Positions 1-8,786 of a stretch of DNA of 64,000 nucleotides are shown here, one piece after another. The notes beneath the pieces are model-generated. The model searched no databases. It saw nothing but the letters and a program-made list of their open reading frames with translations, and was not told the DNA's origin. The stretch's first letter is position 1, and every line of letters begins with the position of its first letter. The translations under genes were made by a program, and so were the position numbers. Source of the DNA: Candidatus Melainabacteria bacterium (GTDB lineage Bacteria; Cyanobacteriota; Vampirovibrionia; Obscuribacterales; Obscuribacteraceae); NCBI GenBank assembly GCA_016716405.1, contig JADJWK010000002.1, positions 248,001 through 312,000 of the forward strand, in the 5' to 3' direction.

Positions 1-497
1 GTCATCGCTCCGTAAGGAATTCCCGAAGGCAGCCTGCCCTCCACCGCCGGCGAGACTATGGAGAGGGCTCGCCCCCGGGCTATGCCGGGATAGGAGCGGT
101 AGAGATTGAAGCCCGAAACGATGGACGCTTGCCGGTACTCGCTCATGAAAGAGTCGGTGAGGGGGACGAATTTGGGCTTGCCGGTCGTGCCGCTGGTGGT
201 GGCGAACATGAAGGGGCGCTCTCTGGTGAGGATGTTGCCCTGACCGTCCAGCATGGGCTCTATATACGGACGGAAGCCCTCATAGTCCCTGATCGGCACG
301 GCCTTGCGAAAGTCGGTCGGGGAGGCGACGGCGCTCAGGCTGTGCTCGGCGCTGAATCTGGTCCCGGCAGCCGCCTCGAGGATCGCAGACAGACGAGCCG
401 CCTGGGCGGCGTCGGGGTCGCGGCTGGCTCGCTCCAGGGCCTCGATGGACGAGCGCGCCAGAAAGCTGTATGCGGAATAGAGGGCTTTTCTCAGCAT
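1..497 (-). CDS. GH3-family acyl-adenylase/acyl-amido synthetase, N-terminal part (runs off the left edge)
   Basis: Only the first 165 residues are inside the window. Read from ATG at 497, the protein has the GH3 layout: a helical N-terminus, then IRDYEGF and PYIEPML, then the phosphate-binding loop TTSGTTGKPKFVPLT at about residues 105-120. GH3 enzymes adenylate a carboxylic acid and usually join it to an amine; bacterial substrates are mostly unknown. It is divergent from the lipid megasynthase, whose start lies 180 bp away, so it could activate or tailor that product (inference). A plus-strand reading across 129-524 is a shadow. The family call is firm for an ANL-type adenylase and good for GH3. 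Confidence 0.75.
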   Translation of the reverse strand, partial: MLRKALYSAYSFLARSSIEALERASRDPDAAQAARLSAILEAAAGTRFSAEHSLSAVASPTDFRKAVPIRDYEGFRPYIEPMLDGQGNILTRERPFMFATTSGTTGKPKFVPLTDSFMSEYRQASIVSGFNLYRSYPGIARGRALSIVSPAVEGRLPSGIPYGAM

Positions 498-542
498 TGT
501 GTGATGTCCGGCCTGACACGGTAGCTTGACATGATAGCTCGA

Positions 543-564
543 CTTGGCGTCCGGGCTCGCCAAG
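543..564 (+). promoter_or_regulatory. Hairpin in the leader of the megasynthase operon
   Basis: A perfect 7-bp inverted repeat (CTTGGCG / CGCCAAG, 8-nt loop) lies in the 180-bp gap between the divergent GH3 gene and the synthase. A TTGACA hexamer sits at 526-531 but I see no good -10 at the right spacing. It could be an operator or an RNA hairpin. Confidence 0.3.
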
Positions 565-677
565 AAATGTTAATGAAACCTCTTCAATGGCAGGCGCGGC
601 GAAAAATCATAAACTCTTGGCAGGAAATGAAAGAACAAGATCGGATTACTATTACCTCTTCTTCTCAGGAGATACAA

Positions 678-3600
678 ATGTCGGCGCTTCGTTTCGTTGC
701 TCTTGCCCCCACTGTCGACCTCGGCAGCCTGGACCGACCTTCCATAGCTATTGCCGCGGCCAGGGCCGGAGCGGTCGGGGTGCTGGACATCGAGCATGGC
801 GATCCGGAGCCCCGGGAAGTCTTCGAGTCTCTTTCCCTGTGCCTCAGGACAGTCCCGAGCGGAGCCTTCGGACTGCGCCTGGCTCCGGGTCTGCTGCCCA
901 AATATCTGGCGGACCTCAAGAAAGCCTGTAGCGAAGGGCGGGTCGGTCACGCCGATTTCCTCGTGATTCTTGCCGGTAAGACCGGCCCTTACGAAGAAGA
1001 TCTCCTGCGTCAGGAAATCGAGCTTTCCGCCGGCAAAGCCGGTTTCCGCACGGCGGTGGAGGTGGTGAGCGTCGAAGAGGGGGTCCTTGCGCAGTCCGCC
1101 GGGGCCCACCTGCTGGTAGGCAAAGGCAGCGAGAGCCAGGGCCGGGTGAGCGAGAGCACCACTTTCGTGCTTCTCCAGAGTCTCAAGAAGGCAGTGACGC
1201 TGCCTCTTTATGCCCGCGGCGGCATAGGCGAGCATACTGTCCGGGCTCTCGTCGCCGCCGGTATCGAAGGGGCGGTGCTTGACTGCCAGCTCCACCTGGC
1301 CAGCGACAGTCTCGTGCCGGTCAGGCTCAAACGCATAATCGCCGCCATGGACGGCACCGAGTCCACGCTTCTGGCAGACGAGGGCGGATCGGCGCTCTGC
1401 CGCCGGGTTTGTCTCCAGCGTGCCGGCGCTGATAAAGAGCACCTTCATATCGGACAGGATGCCGCTCTGGCCGCCGGACTCGCTCTCAAAGGAGTGAGCG
1501 TCGCCGGAATCATCGACTTGCTTTCAGAGTCGGCCGGGAGCCTCATCGCCGCCGGAGAAATGCCGGCGATGCTCGGCGAGTCGTCACCGTTAGCGGTTTC
1601 CCATGGCACTCGCTATCCCATCGTCCAGGGGGCCATGACCCGGGTGAGCGATAACGCCGATTTCGCCTTCGCCGTGGCCGATGCCGGCGCTCTTCCTTTT
1701 CTGGCTCTCTCGCTAATGCGCAAGCCTGACGTCCTGGAGCTTCTCACCCAGAGCCGAGCCCGCCTCGAGGGACGCGCCTGGGGGGTGGGTATTCTGGGAT
1801 TCGCTCCGAGCCAGCTCAGAGAAGAGCAGATGGCAGCCATCCTCGAGCACAAGCCGCCTTTCGCCCTGATCGCCGGCGGCCGTCCCGATCAGGCGAAACA
1901 CTTCGAGGATAACGGCATCGCCACTTATCTGCATGTGCCCTCGCCGGAGATTCTGGCGTCGTTCATCAGCGAGGGCGCCAAGCGCTTCGTCTTCGAAGGG
2001 CGAGAATGCGGCGGTCATGTCGGCCCGCGCTCGAGCTTCGTATTGTGGGAGCAGATGGTGGAAGTCATCGTCCGCGCTCTCACCGGCAGGAAAGACGCAG
2101 CCGACTTCCATGTCCTCTTCGCCGGCGGAATTCACGACAGCCTCTCAGCGGCCATGGCGGCAGCCATAGCCGCGCCGCTCGCCGCCGAGGGCGTCCGAAT
2201 CGGCATGCTCCTGGGCACCGCCTATCTCTTCACCGAGGAGGCTGTGAGCACAGGGGCCATTGTCGAGCGTTTCCAGAAAGAGGCGATCGCCTGCCGCCGG
2301 ACTGTGCTTCTCGAATCCGGTCCCGGTCACGCGATTCGCTGTATCGAGTCTCCTTACAGAGAAGAGTTCGAAGAGCGCAAGCAGGAGCTTTTCGATTCCG
2401 GTCGCTCGGTAAGCGAGGCCAAAGAGGAACTCGAGCTCATGCATCTGGGACGTCTGCGCATCGCCAGCAAAGGCGTGGTCAGAGACGGCTCCAGCCTGGC
2501 TCCGGTGGACGAGAGCAAGCAATGGACCGAAGGGATGTATATGATTGGTCAGGTCGCGGCCATGCATGACACGACCCTGACCATGTCCCAGCTTCATGAA
2601 AGCATCGCCGCTGGAGACAGTCTACTCCGGTCGCTTGCCGCTGAGGCTCATCTGGTGGAGAACGGCGGCTCCGAAGCGCAGGAGCCCGGCGAGCCGGTGG
2701 CGATCGTCGGCATGTCCTGCTATCTTCCCCGGGCCAACGACGTCGAGACCTTCTGGTGGAACATCATCCATAAAGTCGATGCCATAGGCGAAGTGCCCTC
2801 TACCCACTTCGACTGGCGGAAAGTCTATGATCCGGATCCCTTTGCCACGGACAAATCGATCTCGAAATGGGGCGGCTTCCTGAGCAATGTCGCTTTCGAT
2901 GCCAGCACTTATGGCATACCGCCGAACAGTCTCTCGTCAATAGACTCGAGCCAGCTTCTCATGCTCGAATGTGTCAGCGAGGCCCTCAGCGACGCAGGCT
3001 ATGACCGGCGGAAGTTCGGCAGGGAGAAGACCGCCGTGATCGTGGCGAACTCGGGGCACGGGCCAATAGGGGCGCTGTTTCTGGTACGCACCATGCTGGG
3101 CTGGAAGCTCGATCATCTGCCCGAGGAGTCCAGGCGCCGCATCCAGGAAGAGATGCCCCAGTGGAGCGAAGACGCGCTGCCCGGCTATCTCGGCAATGTG
3201 GCCGCCGGGCGGGTCTCGAACCGCTTCGACCTTGGCGGTATCAATCTCACCGTGGACGCCGCCTGCGCCTCTTCAATAGCGGCCCTCTATCTGGCCGTCA
3301 GCAATCTCCGATCGCGGGAGAGCGATATGGTGGTGCTGGGCGCCGTGGACACGCACAACCAGCCCATCGACTTCGTAAACTTCAGCAAGACCCATGCCCT
3401 CTCGCCCCGGGGGCGGTGCCGCACTTTCGATGCAACCGCCGACGGTATAGTGTTGGGCGAAGGTCTGGGGGTAGTGATTCTCAAGCGCCTCGCCGATGCT
3501 GTTCGGGACGGCGACCGCATCTACTCGGTGATCAGAGGCGTGGGGGGCTCCAGCGACGGGCGCGATCTGAGCCTGACAGCTCCCAGACCGGCAGGGCAGA

Positions 3601-6600
3601 TGCTGGCCCTCCGGCGTGCCTACGCTGACGCCGGGATATCGCCAGCCACCGTGGAGCTCGTTGAAGCGCACGGCACCGGCACCGTGGCCGGTGACAAGGC
3701 CGAGGTCCGCGCTCTCAGCCGTGTGTTCGCCGATGAAGGGGCGGGTCTGGGCACCTGCGCCATCGGTTCGGTGAAATCCAATATCGGGCACACCAAGTGC
3801 ACTGCCGGGCTGGCATCGCTGATCAAGGTCTCCAAAGCTCTCTATCACAAGGTGCTGCCACCGACTATCGGGGTCGAGCAGCCCAACCCGTCTTGCGGCT
3901 TCGGAGAGAACCCGTTCTATATAAACTCGGAAGCGCGCCCCTGGATCAGGAGCAGTATCGACGGACCTCGCCGGGCGGCGCTCAGTGCTTTCGGTTTTGG
4001 CGGCACCAATTTCCACGCTGTCCTCGAGGAGTATCGGCCCGTCTGCCCGCCGGAGGGGATTTTCGGGAGCTCCGTCTGGCCCCGGGAGATCTTCGTTTTC
4101 TCCGCCGACAGCACCGAAGGGCTCGGTAAGCAGCTCTCCGGCTTCAAGCGTAAGCTCGACAACGCCCTTTCCCGGGAAGTGCGCCTCAGCCGTCCGGAAG
4201 AGAGCTCCCTGGAGCGCAAGGCTCTTCTGGAGCTCTCGCGTCTCCTGGCAGAGAAAGCCCAGATCCGGGGGCGCCGGGCTTTCCGCCTGGCTTTCGTGGC
4301 TGGCAGTCCGGAAGAGGTGGAGAAGAAGATCAACCAGTCTTTCGCTCTCTTGAAAAATCCGGACTCGAAAAACGGGGCCCCGGGTATCTATCTGCGCCGT
4401 GATCCGGCGCCGGGCAAGGTCGCTTTTCTTTTCCCCGGTCAGGGCTCGCAGCGTCTCAATATGTTGCGGGAGCTGGCGGTGTTCTTCCCCGAGATCACCG
4501 ATTCACTGGAGAAGTCCGACAACTTCCTCCAGGGGAAGCTCGATTCGTCCCTGCGCTCTTATGTCTTTCCTCCTCCTTCTTTCGACGCCGGCAGCCTGGA
4601 AGCTTCCAGGAACGCTCTCAATGACACAGCCGTCGCTCAACCGGCCATGGGCGCCGCCGACATGGCCATGCTCTGCCTCGCCCGCTCGCTCGGCTTGAGA
4701 CCGGATTTCGCAGCCGGGCACAGCTACGGCGAGTATCCGGCCCTGGTCTCGGCCGGAGTCCTGAGCGAGAGCGATATGCTCGACCTTTCCGTGAAACGGG
4801 GCCGGATCCTCGCCCGAACCGGAGACGGAGACAACGGCGCCATGGTGGCCGCTCTTGCCACCGAGGAGTCGGTCAGGTCTCTCACCGAACAGGTGGGCGG
4901 GGTGGTGATCGCCAATCTGAACAGCCCCGAGCAGTGCATCGTCAGTGGCACTACCGCCGGTATCGAAGAGTTCTGCCGCCTGGCTGCGAGGCGGGGCGTG
5001 CCCACCAGACCTGTTCCTGTTTCGAGAGCTTTCCATTCGCCGATCATGGAAGGCAGCGCCGCCGAACTCGGCGAGGCTCTGGAGTCCGTCTCGATCAATC
5101 CTCCGTCCATCCCCGTCTACAGCAATACCACCGGGGATCGCTATCCTGAAAGCCCGAAGGCGATTCGCTCGCTTCTCGTCGAGCATGCCGTCAAGCCGGT
5201 GCTCTTCAAGAAACAGATCGAGACCATGCACGATCAGGGCGCCTCGACCTTTATCGAGGTGGGACCGGGACAGGTCCTGACCGGCATGGTGGAAGCGACC
5301 CTGCGGGGTCGCGACATCACGGCATGCTCTCTGGGCGCCGGTGCCGATACCAGCGGAGGTCTGCCGCAATTGCTCGATGCCCTGGCTCGTCTCTGGTGCG
5401 CCGGGGTGGATGTCGATCTCGGCCGTCTCTATGCGGGGCGGCGGACATACAGTCTGGATGCCAGACCCATGAAGATGCCCTACCTGATTAACAGCTGCGC
5501 TGTGGAGAAAGCTCAGCCAAAAACGGAGAAGCGAAAGTTGGATAAAGCAGATCGCGCTTCGCGCGCAGAGATAGTCGGCCCGGCTGCCCTGACAGTCCCG
5601 GCGACCCCGGCGACCCCGGCCGGATCAAACGGTAGCAGACCGGCTCTCAACCAGGCATTGAAAAACGCCCTGCAAAGGCAGACCGCTCCAACCGTTTCGG
5701 GCGGAGTCGAGGCGATGATTCTCGAGTATCAGCGCAATATGATGGAGATGACCCGCAGTCTGGTGGATGCCCAGAAAGAGGTGATGCTCGCTTATCTGGG
5801 CTCGCGCAACGGTGCTCCGGCCGATCCGATTCCGGCCCGGGAGCCGGAGGCGCCTGGGCTTCCCGGGAGGCTCTCGACCCTTCCAGCTGCTGCCCCGGTT
5901 GTTACAGCCCCCCTTCCTGAGCCGGAGATCGACAGTGGCAACGGCAACGGCAACGGATTCGAAATCAGTAAGACAGATTCCAGATCAGAATCCGGTATCG
6001 ATGCTGAAAGCCTCATCGCCAGCCTGCTCGAGATAGTCAGTGACAGGACCGGGTATCCATCGGACATGCTCGAGCCTACCCTCGATCTGGAGGCGGATCT
6101 CGGGATTGACTCCATCAAGCGTATCGAGATTTTCAACAACTTCCGGAAGCTCCTTCCCGAGTTGGTGCAACAGGAGCTCGAAGGCAATCTCGAGGAGCTC
6201 GCCGGGCTCAAGACCCTGGAGTCGATCTTCGCCTGGGTGAGAGATCTCGAGAACAGGACCTTTGCCGGCACCGGTAGCGCCGGCACAGCTCTTGTGTCTC
6301 AAACCGCTCCTGTTTCTCAATCATCTCCTTCGCGGTCGGCAATAGCCAGGGGTCTGGTGCGCCTTTCCGACCTCGATCTGAAAGTCGAGCCCGATTGTCG
6401 GCTCGGCAAGGGACCGACCCTGGTGGTGGCCGATTCCGCCGGCAAATCCTCTCGAATGGCTGCGGGTCTCGCCGCGCGCATCGAAGGAGCGCTCTTTTCG
6501 AGTGTCGCCGAGGTGATGAGCGAGGACTTCACGACTTATTTGCAGAAAGAGAAGCCGCAGACGATTTTCTATCTTGCCGGTCTCGATGAGGGCGGTCCTG

Positions 6601-8786
6601 AGGAGAAGGGTCTTGCCGGACTTCTCGAGCTGGCCAGGGCGATCAAGGAAACGACCGGCGGAGGCGGCTACGAGCCTTCTCTGATCGTCGCCACCGGCAT
6701 GGGAGGTCGCTTCGGTCGCGAGAGCGCCCCTGCGGAGCCCCGTTATCTCGCCAGTCAGGCAGCGCTTTGCGGGATGACCAAGACCATCGCTCGCGAGCTC
6801 GAGACAGTCCGTGCGCTATATATGGATATGGACGCCAGCTCGGAAGATGAAAGGGCTGTTTCGGCAATTCTCACCCTGGCAGACCGGGGTGAATCCGGCG
6901 GCGAGTATGGTTATTGCGATGGAAGCTTCGCCGGTCTGCAGATCGAGCCCGCTCCGTTCACAGAAGTAAGCGAAGAGAAGCTCGATCTCGACAGGCGCTC
7001 CCTGGTTCTCGTAACCGGCGGTGCCCGGGGCATAACCGCCGAGATTGCAGCGGAGATGGCGGCACGTTTCGGCTGTAATTTCGTCATAGTAGGCCGCGCC
7101 GAAAGACCCGGTCCCGAGTCGTCTGTGACCGCCGGTCTGAGCAATGCCCGGGAGATAAAGTCGGCTCTCATGGAGGACTGTCGCTCCCGTAACGAGGCGG
7201 TGAGCATCAAGGAGATCGAGAAGCTCTATCAGAAGGTCGTCAAGGAACGAGAGATCAGGGACAATCTCGCCCGCATCGAGGCGAATGCCGCCTCGGTCCG
7301 CTACCATGCCCTGGATGTCAGAGACGAGGCTGCGTTCGCCGAGTTGATCGGATCCCTCTATGATCTCTACGGCAATATCGATGGTGTCATCCATGGTGCC
7401 GGGGTGATCGAGGATTCTTTTATCGAGAAGAAGAGCTACGATTCTTTCAGGCGCGTCTACGACACCAAAGTCAACGGTCTTGTCACCCTGGCCGCCAAGC
7501 TCAGGCTCTCGACCCTGAAATTCCTCTACGCCTTCTCCTCGGTGGTCGGCCGGACAGGCAATCCCGGCCAGGTCGATTATGTCGCTGCCAACGAGGCTCT
7601 CAACAAGCTGGCTCTCCATCTCGACAGGCTCAGTCCGGCAAGGCTCGGATCGATCATGTGGGGTCCCTGGCGCGCCGGCATGGCGCCTCCCGAGCTCGAG
7701 GATGTCTTCGCCAGTTTCGGCTGGTCCATGATCGAGCCCGATGACGGCCGGCGGACTTTCGTGCGCGAGCTTCTTTCGGGGCGCAAGGGTGATGTCGAGA
7801 TCATGCTGGTGGGCGAGCCTGCTGCCAGGATCGAGCTGAATTCCGCCTCCGTCGACGCACCGGCCGATCAAGCGAGAGTCGCTCAGGGGCCTCTGGTCAA
7901 TCCTTCCGGGATCGCGAGCCTGGCGCCATTCGAGGCCGAGGTCGAGATCGACCGAGCCAATCATATATATCTGGAGGACCACAAGCTCGATGATATGCCG
8001 GTCCTGCCCATGGCTGTCGCCCTGGAGACGATGCTCGAATGCGCCGCTCTCGCCCGGCCGGGCAGGCGGCTCAAGGGTATCTCCGGTTTCGACATTCCCT
8101 CCGGTGTGATCTTCGACACCGATCGCAAGCGTTTTCTCGTCAGGGCCAGGGAGCTTGGAGCCGATCGCGCCGAGCTCACCGTAGAGTCCCTGGGCAGAGC
8201 GAATCGTCTGCATCATCGTGGCGTCGCCGAGTATGCCGGAGAAGGCGAAGCGATAACCCTGCCGCCTGAGCTTCAAGCCCGCATACCGGCTCGTTTCGAC
8301 CCGTCTCTCATCGAGTCGCCAGAACTCGATCCTCCTCACCGTGACCATATTTATCGCAACTGGATGTTCCACGGCCCGCTCTTCCAGGGGATCGAGTCCA
8401 TCGACAGGCTCGGACCAGGGGGGGTGGCCGGCGCCGTGACCGGCAGGGCTCCCGGGCTCTGCCTGCGCGATCCTTTGAAGGACAGATGGATCATGGACCC
8501 GATACTCTTCGACTGCTCCATGCAGCTCGGGGCAGTCTGGGTGCGCTTCTACTCCGATATCACCTGTCTGCCCACCGGGTTCAAGCAATTGCACCTTCTC
8601 AGACCCTGCCCGCAAGAAAGCGCCTATGTCCATGTCTTCCTGCCTACCGGCGTCTTCGATGGCGAAGTCGTCTGCGACCTGGCCATCTATGACAGCGATC
8701 GAGAGCTATCGGTCCTGGTGGAAGGGCTCACCGGGGTGGGAAGCAAGTCCTTCAACCGTTTCGCCTCCGTCTCGAAGACCGTTTGA
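678..8786 (+). CDS. PUFA-synthase/secondary-lipid type I synthase: (NPD)-(NPD ER)-KS-AT-ACP-KR-DH
   Basis: The frame opens at 531, but ATG 678 has AGGAG at 667-671, 6 nt upstream, and begins the conserved fold, giving 2702 aa. Residues 1-290 resemble a degenerate nitronate-monooxygenase-type TIM barrel. Residues 294-560 are a second, well-kept NPD/PfaD-type enoyl reductase (PIVQGAMTRVS, RECGGHVGP, FAGGI). KS starts near 672 with Cys863 (DAACASS), His998 (EAHGTGT) and His1038 (NIGHTKC). AT has Ser1349 (GHSYGE) and a later AFHSPIM. The single ACP carries Ser1812 (LGIDSIKR). KR has TGGARGI near 2113 and Tyr2301. The C-terminal double-hotdog DH has His2435 (DHKL) and Asp2612 (DCSMQ). It should build a reduced acyl chain iteratively. 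One ACP, not a tandem array, argues against a classic EPA/DHA synthase. The stop abuts the next gene. Confidence 0.9.
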   Translation: MSALRFVALAPTVDLGSLDRPSIAIAAARAGAVGVLDIEHGDPEPREVFESLSLCLRTVPSGAFGLRLAPGLLPKYLADLKKACSEGRVGHADFLVILAGKTGPYEEDLLRQEIELSAGKAGFRTAVEVVSVEEGVLAQSAGAHLLVGKGSESQGRVSESTTFVLLQSLKKAVTLPLYARGGIGEHTVRALVAAGIEGAVLDCQLHLASDSLVPVRLKRIIAAMDGTESTLLADEGGSALCRRVCLQRAGADKEHLHIGQDAALAAGLALKGVSVAGIIDLLSESAGSLIAAGEMPAMLGESSPLAVSHGTRYPIVQGAMTRVSDNADFAFAVADAGALPFLALSLMRKPDVLELLTQSRARLEGRAWGVGILGFAPSQLREEQMAAILEHKPPFALIAGGRPDQAKHFEDNGIATYLHVPSPEILASFISEGAKRFVFEGRECGGHVGPRSSFVLWEQMVEVIVRALTGRKDAADFHVLFAGGIHDSLSAAMAAAIAAPLAAEGVRIGMLLGTAYLFTEEAVSTGAIVERFQKEAIACRRTVLLESGPGHAIRCIESPYREEFEERKQELFDSGRSVSEAKEELELMHLGRLRIASKGVVRDGSSLAPVDESKQWTEGMYMIGQVAAMHDTTLTMSQLHESIAAGDSLLRSLAAEAHLVENGGSEAQEPGEPVAIVGMSCYLPRANDVETFWWNIIHKVDAIGEVPSTHFDWRKVYDPDPFATDKSISKWGGFLSNVAFDASTYGIPPNSLSSIDSSQLLMLECVSEALSDAGYDRRKFGREKTAVIVANSGHGPIGALFLVRTMLGWKLDHLPEESRRRIQEEMPQWSEDALPGYLGNVAAGRVSNRFDLGGINLTVDAACASSIAALYLAVSNLRSRESDMVVLGAVDTHNQPIDFVNFSKTHALSPRGRCRTFDATADGIVLGEGLGVVILKRLADAVRDGDRIYSVIRGVGGSSDGRDLSLTAPRPAGQMLALRRAYADAGISPATVELVEAHGTGTVAGDKAEVRALSRVFADEGAGLGTCAIGSVKSNIGHTKCTAGLASLIKVSKALYHKVLPPTIGVEQPNPSCGFGENPFYINSEARPWIRSSIDGPRRAALSAFGFGGTNFHAVLEEYRPVCPPEGIFGSSVWPREIFVFSADSTEGLGKQLSGFKRKLDNALSREVRLSRPEESSLERKALLELSRLLAEKAQIRGRRAFRLAFVAGSPEEVEKKINQSFALLKNPDSKNGAPGIYLRRDPAPGKVAFLFPGQGSQRLNMLRELAVFFPEITDSLEKSDNFLQGKLDSSLRSYVFPPPSFDAGSLEASRNALNDTAVAQPAMGAADMAMLCLARSLGLRPDFAAGHSYGEYPALVSAGVLSESDMLDLSVKRGRILARTGDGDNGAMVAALATEESVRSLTEQVGGVVIANLNSPEQCIVSGTTAGIEEFCRLAARRGVPTRPVPVSRAFHSPIMEGSAAELGEALESVSINPPSIPVYSNTTGDRYPESPKAIRSLLVEHAVKPVLFKKQIETMHDQGASTFIEVGPGQVLTGMVEATLRGRDITACSLGAGADTSGGLPQLLDALARLWCAGVDVDLGRLYAGRRTYSLDARPMKMPYLINSCAVEKAQPKTEKRKLDKADRASRAEIVGPAALTVPATPATPAGSNGSRPALNQALKNALQRQTAPTVSGGVEAMILEYQRNMMEMTRSLVDAQKEVMLAYLGSRNGAPADPIPAREPEAPGLPGRLSTLPAAAPVVTAPLPEPEIDSGNGNGNGFEISKTDSRSESGIDAESLIASLLEIVSDRTGYPSDMLEPTLDLEADLGIDSIKRIEIFNNFRKLLPELVQQELEGNLEELAGLKTLESIFAWVRDLENRTFAGTGSAGTALVSQTAPVSQSSPSRSAIARGLVRLSDLDLKVEPDCRLGKGPTLVVADSAGKSSRMAAGLAARIEGALFSSVAEVMSEDFTTYLQKEKPQTIFYLAGLDEGGPEEKGLAGLLELARAIKETTGGGGYEPSLIVATGMGGRFGRESAPAEPRYLASQAALCGMTKTIARELETVRALYMDMDASSEDERAVSAILTLADRGESGGEYGYCDGSFAGLQIEPAPFTEVSEEKLDLDRRSLVLVTGGARGITAEIAAEMAARFGCNFVIVGRAERPGPESSVTAGLSNAREIKSALMEDCRSRNEAVSIKEIEKLYQKVVKEREIRDNLARIEANAASVRYHALDVRDEAAFAELIGSLYDLYGNIDGVIHGAGVIEDSFIEKKSYDSFRRVYDTKVNGLVTLAAKLRLSTLKFLYAFSSVVGRTGNPGQVDYVAANEALNKLALHLDRLSPARLGSIMWGPWRAGMAPPELEDVFASFGWSMIEPDDGRRTFVRELLSGRKGDVEIMLVGEPAARIELNSASVDAPADQARVAQGPLVNPSGIASLAPFEAEVEIDRANHIYLEDHKLDDMPVLPMAVALETMLECAALARPGRRLKGISGFDIPSGVIFDTDRKRFLVRARELGADRAELTVESLGRANRLHHRGVAEYAGEGEAITLPPELQARIPARFDPSLIESPELDPPHRDHIYRNWMFHGPLFQGIESIDRLGPGGVAGAVTGRAPGLCLRDPLKDRWIMDPILFDCSMQLGAVWVRFYSDITCLPTGFKQLHLLRPCPQESAYVHVFLPTGVFDGEVVCDLAIYDSDRELSVLVEGLTGVGSKSFNRFASVSKTV

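Noticed and set aside
129..524. 131-codon plus-strand frame at the left edge
   Set aside because: The minus strand encodes a clear GH3 N-terminus over the same bases.
6816..8633. 605-codon open frame antisense to the synthase KR/DH region
   Set aside because: No domain, no ribosome site; arises from the codon bias of the real plus-strand gene, whose motifs are complete.
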